A stretch of 64,000 nucleotides of DNA from an uncultured Aquimarina sp. (GTDB lineage: Bacteria > Bacteroidota > Bacteroidia > Flavobacteriales > Flavobacteriaceae), in assembly GCA_947498815.1 (NCBI GenBank), contig CANMLU010000012.1:62001-126000 (forward strand), read 5' to 3'. The position numbers and the translations under genes were made by a program. This document shows, piece by piece, positions 51,771 to 60,877 of this stretch. Each line of letters begins with the position of its first letter. The first letter of the stretch is position 1. The notes under the pieces were generated by a model. It had not been told where the DNA came from, made no database searches, and was given only the letters and a program-made list of their open reading frames with translations.

Positions 51771-52883
51771 ATAAACACTTGTTAACGCCTGTGTAAAAAG
51801 AGTTACTTCTTCTATGGTTCCTGTACTAATACGGCACCAATCAAAAAAAGGAGGAAATGGTCTTCCTATCAATATTCCTTTAGACATCATTTCTTTGTGT
51901 AATGTTCGTATATCCTTTCCTGATTTAAAGAAAATAAAGTTAGTGTGAGATTTCACATATGGCAATTCAATATCATCCAGAGTTTTGTAGATCAAATTTT
52001 TTGCTTCTCGAGTTTTTTGCAAACTAAATGAATAGAATTCTTTATCATTAAGAGCCTCTTTGGCTCCCGCAATAGCCAAAACATTACTATAAGCAACCAT
52101 GTTTCTCCGAAGCTTTTGCGCCAATGCAGGTTTTGCGATTAGATAACCAATGCGTAAGCCTGCCATACCATATACTTTTGAAAATGTTCTGGAAACAATT
52201 ACATTCTTATCTTTTTTAACCAATTCGATCATTGATGGGTAATTAGGCTCCTCAATATAATCATAATAGGCTTCATCACTAAATAATATAGTTTTGTTGC
52301 AAACTGCATCACAAAAATCTACAAGTTTTTTTGAGGGCAGAATGGTTGAGGTCGGATTATTAGGGTTGCATAGAAAAACTAATTTAGTTTTTGACGAAAT
52401 ACGTTTTTCTATTTCAGTTGTATCATACCCCTTATCATCACCTACAGGCACCCAATTAACCGTTGCGCCCCATTGTTTGGCATAGGTCATCATTGCTAGA
52501 AAAGTAGGTTTTGCAGCAATGATTTCTCCACCGTTTGATGCAAAAGTAAGTCCGGTGACTTTTAAACCTTCTGTTGATCCCCCACAAATGATAATATGAT
52601 CTTTTGTGACGCCCTCTTTTTTTGCCAATATTTCGGCCAATTCATCAGCATAAGCATAAGGATAACGGCAACCATAATCAAAACTCGATGTGATAGCTGT
52701 TCTAACCTTTTTTGATGGGCCATATGGATTTTCGTTTGAACTTAATCGAATACCTTTTGAAAGTGGCCTTGGGTTAAATTTTGTAACTTCCTCTAGGGTC
52801 AAAGCGTTAGCAAACTCTAGCCCTCCAAATAATGCCAAACCTCCGCCTAATGAGGTCGATTTTAACCATTGTCTTCTGTCCAT
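51765..52883 (-). CDS. Tat-signal class I/II aminotransferase (HisC-like)
   Basis: A 372-residue PLP enzyme. MDRRQWLKSTSLGGGLALFGG is a twin-arginine-type signal (RRQWLK) with a hydrophobic run, unusual for this fold. The catalytic part shows RLSSNENPYGPS (substrate loop), IIICGGSTEGLKV, LVFLCNPNNPTSTIL, TILFSDEAYYDYIEEP, and VSRTFSKVYGMAGLRIGYLIA with the PLP Lys in SKVYG.AGLR. It resembles histidinol-phosphate aminotransferase and threonine-phosphate decarboxylase-like enzymes. Export of such an enzyme to the periplasm would be odd; the signal is a sequence-based prediction. Confidence 0.8.
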   Translation of the reverse strand: MDRRQWLKSTSLGGGLALFGGLEFANALTLEEVTKFNPRPLSKGIRLSSNENPYGPSKKVRTAITSSFDYGCRYPYAYADELAEILAKKEGVTKDHIIICGGSTEGLKVTGLTFASNGGEIIAAKPTFLAMMTYAKQWGATVNWVPVGDDKGYDTTEIEKRISSKTKLVFLCNPNNPTSTILPSKKLVDFCDAVCNKTILFSDEAYYDYIEEPNYPSMIELVKKDKNVIVSRTFSKVYGMAGLRIGYLIAKPALAQKLRRNMVAYSNVLAIAGAKEALNDKEFYSFSLQKTREAKNLIYKTLDDIELPYVKSHTNFIFFKSGKDIRTLHKEMMSKGILIGRPFPPFFDWCRISTGTIEEVTLFTQALTSVYN

Positions 52884-52973
52884 AACCTAATTTTTGTGAT
52901 GAAAATACCTTTCTTAAAGATAGTAAATTATTGATTTCAAAAAGGTTGTGAATTTGGATCTTGAGTTTTTTGT

Positions 52974-53010
52974 AAAAAACAAGCCGAAGGTGATAGTTAC
53001 CGTCGGCTTT
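52974..53010 (-). terminator. Terminator of the arsenosugar operon
   Basis: AAGCCGA (52981-52987) pairs with TCGGCTT (53003-53009), extended by GGT/ACC across a 1-nt mismatch; on the minus strand a GTTTTTTAC tract follows. It lies 29 bp after the ArsM stop codon. Confidence 0.75.
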
Positions 53011-53038
53011 TAAATTATATCTGGAGTTGTCTTATTCC

Positions 53039-54007
53039 TTAACAGCAACCACCACCATCATAATGGTAGGTAGATTCACTAATAAATATATCGTCTCTAC
53101 CCAAATCTGCTAGAGCACCAGCAGTTTTGTCACAAACCGCGATAGGTTGGTTTTTTAATAAAACATGTCCTTTTTTGTCATCGAAATAATCTTCGTCTCC
53201 ATAATAAATTGCTGCTTTACCAGTAAAAATACAAGGCCCATCTTTTGGCATTGGATCTTTGATCGCTGCAACTTCAATTGATTCAATATAAATTAATTCG
53301 TCGGTGTCATAATTCTTTGGATCCAAAATTCGATATGGTTTTCGAGCTCTAATTTCGATAGTTCCAAAACCAACATCTGTTAATGCTTTTACATATTCTG
53401 CGATAGGAAGACTTCCGCTAAGGCATAATGCTCTTAGTCGTTCATCGTTACGAAGGTTATCGTTCATAGGTTGTTCGCAAGTTGGATCACTCATAACCAA
53501 TCTACCATGCGGTTTTAGTACACGATACATTTCTTCGATGGCCTTCTTTAAATCTTCTGCCTTAAAGATATTAAACAAGCAATTTTGAGCTGCTACATCA
53601 ATACTATTATCGGCAACAGGAAGATTTAAGGCATCCCCAAATCTAAGATCCACAAACTCGCTTTTGAACCAGTCATTTTGAGCTTCGGCTTCTTTAAAAT
53701 TTTTACGCGAAGCTTCTAGCATTTCATTCACTACATCTATACCAATTACACCGCTTTTTTGACGTGAAAAATATGAGAATTGCAATAATTCCATTCCGCC
53801 GCCAACGCCAACATATAGGACTTTAGGACTATTGGTCAAGTCTCTTGCATTTACCGTACTACCACAGCCATAATTCATTTCCTGCATAATTTTAGGAATT
53901 TTAAGACCTGGTAACTCCCATATTGGGTTAGTTGTACAACATAGACCTACATCTGGTGTTAATGCTGCTTCTTTATACACATCGTGAGTGGTATCTAAAT
54001 AGCTCAT
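53039..54007 (-). CDS. arsM: Arsenosugar biosynthesis arsenite methyltransferase ArsM
   Basis: A 322-residue SAM methyltransferase. KVLYVGVGGGMELLQFSYF is motif I, GVIGIDVVNEMLEASRKNF is motif II, and VAAQNCLFNIFKAEDLKKAIEEMYRVLKPHGRLVMSDP is the later methyltransferase motif. Cysteines for arsenic sit in GLCCTTNPIWEL near the N-terminus, in CGSTVNARD and in the C-terminal GGGCC. This is the arrangement of ArsM enzymes that methylate As(III) to dimethylarsenic. It is the last gene of a reverse operon with purine nucleoside phosphorylase, glycosyltransferase, rhodanese and ArsS. Confidence 0.88.
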   Translation of the reverse strand: MSYLDTTHDVYKEAALTPDVGLCCTTNPIWELPGLKIPKIMQEMNYGCGSTVNARDLTNSPKVLYVGVGGGMELLQFSYFSRQKSGVIGIDVVNEMLEASRKNFKEAEAQNDWFKSEFVDLRFGDALNLPVADNSIDVAAQNCLFNIFKAEDLKKAIEEMYRVLKPHGRLVMSDPTCEQPMNDNLRNDERLRALCLSGSLPIAEYVKALTDVGFGTIEIRARKPYRILDPKNYDTDELIYIESIEVAAIKDPMPKDGPCIFTGKAAIYYGDEDYFDDKKGHVLLKNQPIAVCDKTAGALADLGRDDIFISESTYHYDGGGCC

Positions 54008-54104
54008 AAATTGATTTTTGTCTTTCCTTTGAACGGAAATATAAGTTATTTTGGGTTACAAATTATTTCGTCGAAAAGTTAAGTAAAAACTTTCAGATGA
54101 ATTT

Positions 54105-54917
54105 TTAAAGTGTTTTTATTAATTCTTTGAATAGCCGAATCATTTGGGGTTCTGCTTTTCCTGCCAATGCAATAATCTCATCTATATTGATTGGTTTTAG
54201 GTTATCTGGGTCACACTCATCTGTAAGGACAGAAACTGCCGAAACAGGAAGATCAAGATGATTGGCTACAATAACTTCGGGTACAGTACTCATGCCCACG
54301 GCATCTGTTCCAATGGTTTTAAGATAACGATATTCGGCTCTGGTTTCTAATTGTGGGCCTAGTACAGATGTATAAACTCCTTTATGCAAATTTATGTTTT
54401 GCTCTTTGGCAATCACCTCAAGCTTGGCATTTATTTTTGCATCATAGGGTGCACTCATGTCGGTAAATCGGCTTCCTAATTGCTCCACACCTTTAAAGGC
54501 AAGAGGAGATCCTCCTTGTAGATTAATATGGTCGTCAATAAGCATTAATTCACCTTTTTTGAAGTTTAAATTAACAGCCCCCGATGCATTTGAGACCAAT
54601 AATGTTTTAATCCCCAGTTTATGCATTATTCGAACTGGATATGTCACATCTTGTAGAGAGTATCCTTCGTATAAATGAAAGCGTCCTTGCATGACCACAA
54701 CGATTTTACCTTCAAGTTTACCGTAGATAAGCTTTCCTTTATGAAACTCTACTGTTGCTGTGGGGAAATTTGGTATGTGATTATAACTAATTTCTTTTAT
54801 AATTTCAATTTCGTTGATCAATTGCCCTAATCCTGTTCCTAATATAATTCCAACTTCAGGGTTAGTAAACCCTTTTTCCTGAAGGAATTCTGTTGTTTCT
54901 TCAATGTATTTAATCAT
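54105..54917 (-). CDS. Purine nucleoside phosphorylase
   Basis: A 270-residue protein from the ATG at 54917 (MIKYIEETTEFL); upstream in-frame Met codons would overlap the preceding gene and add an unlikely tail. VGIILGTGLGQLIN is the phosphate-binding loop, VMQGRFHLYEGYSLQDVTYPVRIMHKLG and LLVSNASGAVNLNFKKGELMLIDDHINLQG are PNP signatures, and GTDAVGMSTVPEVIVANHLDLPVSAVSVLTDEC has the base-binding EVIVAN motif (the Glu contacts purine). It overlaps the glycosyltransferase gene by 8 bp. In the arsenosugar setting it probably removes adenine from the deoxyadenosyl-arsenic intermediate. Confidence 0.92.
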   Translation of the reverse strand: MIKYIEETTEFLQEKGFTNPEVGIILGTGLGQLINEIEIIKEISYNHIPNFPTATVEFHKGKLIYGKLEGKIVVVMQGRFHLYEGYSLQDVTYPVRIMHKLGIKTLLVSNASGAVNLNFKKGELMLIDDHINLQGGSPLAFKGVEQLGSRFTDMSAPYDAKINAKLEVIAKEQNINLHKGVYTSVLGPQLETRAEYRYLKTIGTDAVGMSTVPEVIVANHLDLPVSAVSVLTDECDPDNLKPINIDEIIALAGKAEPQMIRLFKELIKTL

Positions 54918-55527
54918 GGTGTTTGTGTATAATTTTTTGAAAAACCGGGATGTCTTTAATGTCTTCATAATAATCGACATCATTGCGTTCTTCTAATAAT
55001 TTTATGTTTTCGTTTTGTATATCTTTTATGGTCTCTTGCAGTACAGTTGCTGTACCCCAGGTTTTATGTTTAAAAATTTTTGGATGTAAAGATTTCATTC
55101 CGAGTAAATAGTAACCTCCATCTTGTGCTGGTCCAACGACATAGTCATGAGATTCTAGAGCCCCAAAAGCATTTTCTAAATCTATTTGACCCAGATCATA
55201 CATATCGCTGCCAATGATAATAATATGTTCAAAACCGCTAGAGAACCCTGCCGCAAATGCATTCTCCATTCGCTGTCCAAGGTCATCACCAAATTGTTGT
55301 TTTTTATCGTAAATTTTTGGATCCCAAAGGTCATTTTCTCGAATCTTTTCAGAGTAATGTACTTCTTTAGTTATTTGTAATTCTTGGGTAATGTTAACCG
55401 TGTGTTGTAATAAAAATTGATATACATCCAAAGCCGACTGATCTCCAATGGTTGCAGCCAATCGTGTTTTGCATTTGCCCAACTCGGGATTTCGGGTAAA
55501 TATTATTAATAGGTTCTTCTTTTTCAA
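54910..55527 (-). CDS. TIGR04282-type arsenosugar biosynthesis glycosyltransferase
   Basis: A 205-residue GT-A-like protein. NLLIIFTRNPELGKCKTRLAATIG is the nucleotide-binding start (FxRxPxLGKxKTRL), QFGDDLGQRMENAF, IIIIGSDMYDLG (GSD) and DYVVGPAQDGGYYLLGM are the family signatures. The start is TTG at 55527 (TTGAAAAAG), overlapping the rhodanese stop as TTGA; no ATG gives a protein with the N-terminal motif. NCBI names this TIGR04282 group arsenosugar biosynthesis glycosyltransferases. It ends in an ATGATTAA overlap with purine nucleoside phosphorylase. Confidence 0.88.
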   Translation of the reverse strand: MKKKNLLIIFTRNPELGKCKTRLAATIGDQSALDVYQFLLQHTVNITQELQITKEVHYSEKIRENDLWDPKIYDKKQQFGDDLGQRMENAFAAGFSSGFEHIIIIGSDMYDLGQIDLENAFGALESHDYVVGPAQDGGYYLLGMKSLHPKIFKHKTWGTATVLQETIKDIQNENIKLLEERNDVDYYEDIKDIPVFQKIIHKHHD

Positions 55528-56021
55528 TCTGAATATACTTTTTTTCCTTTAATCAACCATTTTTCCCATAGCTTAGAACATACATGAACTTTTTCAGTAA
55601 TTTCTCCTTTTGAGTTTATGACAGTATTATCTTTGTTTTTCCATTCAAAAATTCCACCATAAAGATTATAGACATTAAGGAAACCTGCTTTCTTGAGATT
55701 TTCAGAAATATCTTCTGAACGTACGCCCAGGCTACAGTATACCACAATTGTGTCATTTTTCGAAATATTTTGTTCAGTAACCGATGTTATTTTAAAATGA
55801 TCATAGCCAACAAGCTGCGCGTTTTTAATATGGCTCACTTCATATTCACTTTTTTCACGTGCATCAAGCAACAATACGCGATCTTGAATGCTTTCTAATG
55901 TGTCAACAGAAATATAGGGTATACTTTCACTATTGTATTTTTTTAATAGTTGATCCAAAGAGTCTTGAGATTGAACCAGAACCGAAAATAATAATAGGAT
56001 AGAAAGTGAAAAAAACTTCAT
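55524..56021 (-). CDS. Secreted rhodanese-like domain protein
   Basis: A 165-residue protein from the ATG at 56021 (MKFFSLSILLLFSVLVQSQ), which gives a signal peptide; a longer frame upstream overlaps arsS. The rhodanese domain has VLLLDAREKSEYEVSHIKNAQLVGYDHF and DTIVVYCSLGVRSEDISENLKKAGF, with the active-site Cys in YCSLGVRSE (CSxGxRS), then VYNLYGGIFEWKN. It is probably periplasmic. Within the operon it may handle sulfur or thiol-arsenic chemistry; that is inference. It is 25 bp from arsS. Confidence 0.87.
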   Translation of the reverse strand: MKFFSLSILLLFSVLVQSQDSLDQLLKKYNSESIPYISVDTLESIQDRVLLLDAREKSEYEVSHIKNAQLVGYDHFKITSVTEQNISKNDTIVVYCSLGVRSEDISENLKKAGFLNVYNLYGGIFEWKNKDNTVINSKGEITEKVHVCSKLWEKWLIKGKKVYSD

Positions 56022-56046
56022 TTGATAATTTGATATATAAATAGGA

Positions 56047-57114
56047 TTAAGCAACTGTTCCTTGGCAACTGCTACCAGCTCCTGCAGTACAGCCATAACA
56101 ATGTTGAGAAATAATAATATTTCTGTTCTGGAGTAATTCTTCGTTGTATTCGCTAATGTGTTTTACCTTGCTAGCCACTTTAAGGTCTAGCATTTGATTA
56201 AAATCACAGTCATATAACCATCCATCCCAACTTATAGAAATTGTATTGGTACACATAACATTTGCCACAGCAGATGGATTATAGGCTTCTACTAGAGCAT
56301 ACATGTAATCCTCATAATTTTCTGAAGCAATCAAATAATCCAGAAATCTACTAATAGGAAGATTAGTAATAGCAAAAAGATTATGAAATTGAATATTAAA
56401 ATCTTCGAGCAATGCTTTTTTGAAATCTTTTTCCATCGCAGCTTGGTCACCTGGTAAAAATGCTCCCGAAGGGTTATAAACCAGATCAAGCCGAAGGTTG
56501 CTATCTGGCATTCCGTATCCACGATCATTTAACTCTTGTAGTGCTTTTATAGATTTATCAAAAACACCATCACCACGCTGTTTATCTGTTTTTCCTCTGG
56601 TCCAATGCGGCATAGAAGATACTACATGCACATTGTGTTTTTTGAAAAAATCAGGAAGATCATAGTATTTTTTATTGGCTCTGATAATTGTTAGATTACT
56701 TCGTACAATAAAATCTTTGATTCCAGCTTTGCTCGCCTCTTCAACAAACCATCTAAAATTTGGATTCATTTCTGGGGCGCCACCCGTTAAATCTAATGTA
56801 TGTGCTCCTGTTTTTTTAATGACCTCAAGACATTGTAGCATTGTTTCTTTGGTCATGATCTCTTTGCGATCGGGCCCTGCATCCACATGACAATGTTCGC
56901 AAACTTGGTTACACATATACCCTACATTAATTTGTAAAATTTCTAATTTATTAGGGCGTAGGGGTGAATGACCGATTTCGGCAATTTTATCAGCAAATTT
57001 TGGTAATTCACCATTGGCAAAGATCCCATTATTTAAAATTTCCAACTGCCTATTGGCATTTGCTAATTGATCATTTCTCTTATGTAGAGATTGTTTTGTT
57101 TTGGCTTCAGACAT
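56047..57114 (-). CDS. arsS: Arsenosugar biosynthesis radical SAM protein ArsS
   Basis: A 355-residue radical SAM enzyme. MCNQVCEHCHVDAGPDR holds the CxxxCxxC 4Fe-4S cluster motif (about residue 69), HTLDLTGGAPEMNPNFRWFVEEA is the GGxP/E region and the C-terminal QHCYGCTAGAGSSCQGTVA carries extra cysteines typical of ArsS, which transfers 5'-deoxyadenosyl to dimethylarsenic. The stop is 25 bp before the rhodanese start; the AhpD-like gene lies 98 bp upstream. Confidence 0.92.
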   Translation of the reverse strand: MSEAKTKQSLHKRNDQLANANRQLEILNNGIFANGELPKFADKIAEIGHSPLRPNKLEILQINVGYMCNQVCEHCHVDAGPDRKEIMTKETMLQCLEVIKKTGAHTLDLTGGAPEMNPNFRWFVEEASKAGIKDFIVRSNLTIIRANKKYYDLPDFFKKHNVHVVSSMPHWTRGKTDKQRGDGVFDKSIKALQELNDRGYGMPDSNLRLDLVYNPSGAFLPGDQAAMEKDFKKALLEDFNIQFHNLFAITNLPISRFLDYLIASENYEDYMYALVEAYNPSAVANVMCTNTISISWDGWLYDCDFNQMLDLKVASKVKHISEYNEELLQNRNIIISQHCYGCTAGAGSSCQGTVA

Positions 57115-57212
57115 CTTCCTTTCTTAAGATTATATTCGTTTTAGGGCTAGATCCTATTCTTCGATGGGATAAGCGATCTGTATGGTTTTATCAAGTACAA
57201 TCAACAGTCTGC

Positions 57213-57548
57213 TTACATTGATAACTTTTCATATTTGTTCATCATCTGTACTCCATGTACCAAAGTGGCACCACTTTCAATAGCCGCACCTGCATGAACT
57301 GCCTCCATCATTTCTTCTTTGGTGATTCCTCGTTGTAATCCATCTTTGGTGTATGCATCAATACAATATGGACATTTTACTACATGGGATACAGCCAGAG
57401 CAATTAATGATTTTTCACGGGCACTTAAAGCTCCCTCTTCAAACACTTTTCCATAATAATCAAAGAATTTGGTTCCAAGTTCTTCACTCCATTCTGTTAT
57501 CTTTCCAAATTTTCTAAGATCTGCCGGATCATAATATGTTTTTGACAT
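57213..57548 (-). CDS. AhpD-like carboxymuconolactone decarboxylase, arsenosugar-associated
   Basis: A 111-residue AhpD/CMD-fold protein. ALSAREKSLIALAVSHVVKCPYCIDAYTKDGLQRGITKEEMMEAVHAGAAIESGATLVHG contains the CPYC redox pair and the conserved HxxxA/E helices. Proteins of this size in arsenosugar operons are annotated peroxidase-like. It is the most upstream gene of the operon, 98 bp from arsS. Likely cytosolic. Confidence 0.88.
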   Translation of the reverse strand: MSKTYYDPADLRKFGKITEWSEELGTKFFDYYGKVFEEGALSAREKSLIALAVSHVVKCPYCIDAYTKDGLQRGITKEEMMEAVHAGAAIESGATLVHGVQMMNKYEKLSM

Positions 57549-57820
57549 GCTGTATAGTTTTTGTTAGAGGCATAAATAATATTTGTCGTGAATAACGTAT
57601 CTATGCTTACAATAAAAGTAACTTAATTATCTTAAAAAGCATGTAACTTTTTAAAAGTTGGGTAAGATAAAAAACCTTATTCAATAAACTAATAATTTTT
57701 TTGGTCTGAAATATAGCAGCTAGAGCATAAAGTAGCTTTGTTATTCATACTACATTAATAAAAAAGCTTAATTTAGGCTCAAAATTCTTTTGTAATGAAG
57801 AATTATCAAAAGTTAAGGTT

Positions 57821-58831
57821 ATGAGGAAAAAAGTTACACTTAAACAACTTGCGAGAGAATTAAATCTATCTATTTCTACCGTGTCAAAATCATTGAAAAA
57901 TGATCCTGAAATAAGTGAGAAAACAATCAATAGGGTGCACGAGTTGGCAAGTTTTTACAATTACAAACCCAATGCGTTGGCTGTAAGTTTAAAGAGTAAC
58001 AAGACCAAAACTATTGGTATTATATTACCAGAGATTCTTAATCATTTTTTTGCAAAAGCACTATATGGGATAGAGCAAGAGGCATCCAATAATGGGTATA
58101 AAATTGTTACATGCATTACCAATGAATCTTATAAAAAAGAAGTAGAATATGTAGAAATGCTTAATTATAGTAGTGTAGATGGCTTTATAGTGGCTTTGAG
58201 TCAAGAAACTCAAGTGCTTAATAAGTTTGATCATTATCAAGCATTAAAAAGAGAGAATGTACCTGTGGTTATGTTTGATCGAGTTAGTGAGGAGATTGAT
58301 TGTGATAAGGTAATAGTGGATGATAAAGAGGCTTCAAAAAATGCAATAGAATATCTCATTAACACCGGATGTAAAAAAATAGCAGTCATTACCACAATTA
58401 GTGATTTGAGCGTGGCAAAATTACGTTTGGAAGGCGTTAAAGAAGCGATAGATATTAATGCTGAGGTTACCTTGATCGAATTACCTTTAAGGGATTCTCA
58501 AAATGTTGAAGCCGAAATAGAAAAATTTCTAAATAATAATGACCTTGATGCAGTTTTGGGACTGGATGAAACTGCAGCGGCAATATCCATAAATATGTCG
58601 CATAAATTAGGGTATAAAATTCCCGAAGATATTTCTGTAATAGGTTTTACAGATGGATTATTGTCTAAACATTCGTATCCAAAACTTACTACAGTGTCTC
58701 AACATGCCGAGGAATTAGGAGCCAAGGCTGCCCAAATTTTGCTGAATCAACTGGATGATTTTGAAGAAAAACACATATCAAAAACCGAAGTAGTAAAGAC
58801 TTCCTTGATTGTTAGAGATTCTACTAACTAA
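57821..58831 (+). CDS. LacI-family transcriptional regulator
   Basis: A 336-residue protein. The HTH is VTLKQLARELNLSISTVSKSLKNDPEISEKTINRVHELASFYNYKPNALAVSLKSNKTKTIGI, the full LacI N-terminus. The PBP-like sugar-binding domain follows, ending in DLDAVLGLDETAAAISINMSHKLGYKIPEDISVIGFTDG. It is convergent with the GH65 gene and close (6 bp between ends), so it is likely part of the same alpha-glucan module, but its operator is unknown. Confidence 0.92.
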   Translation: MRKKVTLKQLARELNLSISTVSKSLKNDPEISEKTINRVHELASFYNYKPNALAVSLKSNKTKTIGIILPEILNHFFAKALYGIEQEASNNGYKIVTCITNESYKKEVEYVEMLNYSSVDGFIVALSQETQVLNKFDHYQALKRENVPVVMFDRVSEEIDCDKVIVDDKEASKNAIEYLINTGCKKIAVITTISDLSVAKLRLEGVKEAIDINAEVTLIELPLRDSQNVEAEIEKFLNNNDLDAVLGLDETAAAISINMSHKLGYKIPEDISVIGFTDGLLSKHSYPKLTTVSQHAEELGAKAAQILLNQLDDFEEKHISKTEVVKTSLIVRDSTN

Positions 58832-58837
58832 TTGGGA

Positions 58838-60877
58838 TTATTCTACTTTATAAGTTTTCTTTTCGAGCCCTACTCCTGTAATGATTAATTTTTTCCATTG
58901 TTTAGGTAGGATTGGATTTTTCTGGATAATACCATCTTCGGTGATATGAAGTCCTGCAAATCCAAAAATAACGGTTTGTAACATTCCTCCAGCTCCTGTG
59001 GCGAAATATGGATTATTACTGGTTGCAGCTTCTGCAAGTGCGCCAAAAGGTGGTCTTTTATTAGGTTCATAACTTCGTTTAAATAACCTGAATGCATTTT
59101 CTGCATCTCCTAATCGAGCATAGATTACGGCAAAAACACTTTGTGCCATGGCCGGCCCTTCCTTGGCAAGTTTTGGTTCGTAATACTTCAAGTCTTTTAA
59201 TACTGTTTCTTTATCATTAATGATGTTCAATGGATAGGAGAGTAAATTTACATCTGCTTGTTTTATGATATCACCATCATAGGTACTATGTTCTTTTGTG
59301 GTGCCATCATCAAACTTGTGAATTTTAATTTTACTGGAGACATGATTCCAATTTACATCTGCATTCATTCCAAGCTCTTCTGCGGCCATTGTTGCATACT
59401 GCAAACAAGTTATTGCGGAACCATTGGTAAAAGCGTTATCATCAATATTAGAAGCGAACTCATTGGCTCCAACAACATTTTTTATTGAGTACGAACCGTC
59501 TTTATTAAGTGTTGAACGGCTTACCCAATAATCAGCAACTTCTTTCAAAATAGGATATCCTCGTTTTTTGAGCCAATTTTTATCTTTTGTCACTCGATAG
59601 TAATTCCAAAAAGCAATACCAACATCTGCTGTGATATGATGTTCAAAAGTCCCTGTCAATGCCCAGGGCGGTGTAGCCTCTTCGCCAGTGTCATCACTCT
59701 CCCATGGAAACATTGCTCCTTTGTATCCAAAATTAAGAGCCTTTTTCTTTGCAGCTTCTAGTCTATCCGATCTGTAATTTACAAGCGATCGGCCAATATC
59801 CTGATTCAAGACTAGTAATGGTGGGTACATCCATAGCTCTGTGTCCCAAAAAATGTGTCCATTATACCCTTGAGAACTTAATCCCATTGGAGCTATACTT
59901 AGGTCAGAATCTCCTCTTGAGAATGCATACAAATGATATAAAGCTAATCTTATATCCAATTGAGATTGTAAATCTCCTTCAATAATGATATCTCCTTGCC
60001 AAAGCGATTCCCATAGTTGTTTGTGCTGCCCTAGTAAATCATCTTTTGGCGTAAGTAAATTAAAAATTACAAATCGTTCACTTTCGTTTTGTGGGTCATT
60101 AAAATCTTGAGTAGTGCATTGAGATGCAGTCCAGGCAAAAGAATAGTTTTCGCCCTTAGGTACTTTTTTTTCAAAAGACAGTTGGTTGTCGTATTCCGAA
60201 ACTTTTGTATGTGTTAATTTTGGTCTTTGATTCTCTCTTGTAGAGTTTATAGTATGCCAGATAAAAGTTCCAGAAGTGGCAACGGTATGTCTGTCTAATC
60301 TACTTTTGGCAACTGTCTGTAGAATAGGCATAGTGGTCTCGGCATCCTTTAAAATCCTGAACGTGTTTAACGGACTTTTATATTCCTGTGGTGTTTGTAT
60401 TTTTCCTATGACTTTCAGGTCGATATCTTCTGAAGCTTTTATTTCAAAATCAATATATCCGGCATAGGGAACATTTCGTAGTGCGTATATACTGTAGGTT
60501 ATCTCGGCTATATTTTTATAAGTAAAAGAAGTCGTAAATCTAGCTTCTTTCATTTGTAGAGTTTGTTTCCAGTCACTTATATTGGCATTGTTTAATTGTT
60601 CTCCATTAATAAAAAAATCGAAGTTGCCAAAGTTCATTCCTAGTAATATTTGACTCACTCCCAAAGGAGATGCTTTGTCGTAAACATTATTGAGAATAAT
60701 TTTATCAATTTCAAAAATCTTTGAAGATGGAAGGATCCCAATTCTACCATTTGCAGCAACTACTCCGGTATAATTTTGAGAATCTGTTGTAGTGATTTGC
60801 CAGCCTTTTTGTTGTGAGAATACAGATCCTGTTATTGATAAGAATAGTAAATACGAGAAGAATGTTCTGGTAAGCAT
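58838..60877 (-). CDS. Secreted GH65-family glycosidase/phosphorylase
   Basis: A 679-residue protein with a signal peptide (FFSYLLFLSITGSVFSQQ), so periplasmic or surface, unlike cytosolic maltose/trehalose phosphorylases. GH65 blocks: GYNGHIFWDTELWMYPPLLVLN, EAAKKKALNFGYKGAMFPWESDDTGEEATPPWALTGTFEHHITADVGIAFWNYYRVTKD and YSIKNVVGANEFASNIDDNAFTNGSA with the general acid Glu expected in the GxxE position (here GANEF). The ATHL1-like branch (protein-linked glucosyl-galactose) is also possible. Lies between two LacI genes. Confidence 0.85.
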   Translation of the reverse strand: MLTRTFFSYLLFLSITGSVFSQQKGWQITTTDSQNYTGVVAANGRIGILPSSKIFEIDKIILNNVYDKASPLGVSQILLGMNFGNFDFFINGEQLNNANISDWKQTLQMKEARFTTSFTYKNIAEITYSIYALRNVPYAGYIDFEIKASEDIDLKVIGKIQTPQEYKSPLNTFRILKDAETTMPILQTVAKSRLDRHTVATSGTFIWHTINSTRENQRPKLTHTKVSEYDNQLSFEKKVPKGENYSFAWTASQCTTQDFNDPQNESERFVIFNLLTPKDDLLGQHKQLWESLWQGDIIIEGDLQSQLDIRLALYHLYAFSRGDSDLSIAPMGLSSQGYNGHIFWDTELWMYPPLLVLNQDIGRSLVNYRSDRLEAAKKKALNFGYKGAMFPWESDDTGEEATPPWALTGTFEHHITADVGIAFWNYYRVTKDKNWLKKRGYPILKEVADYWVSRSTLNKDGSYSIKNVVGANEFASNIDDNAFTNGSAITCLQYATMAAEELGMNADVNWNHVSSKIKIHKFDDGTTKEHSTYDGDIIKQADVNLLSYPLNIINDKETVLKDLKYYEPKLAKEGPAMAQSVFAVIYARLGDAENAFRLFKRSYEPNKRPPFGALAEAATSNNPYFATGAGGMLQTVIFGFAGLHITEDGIIQKNPILPKQWKKLIITGVGLEKKTYKVE

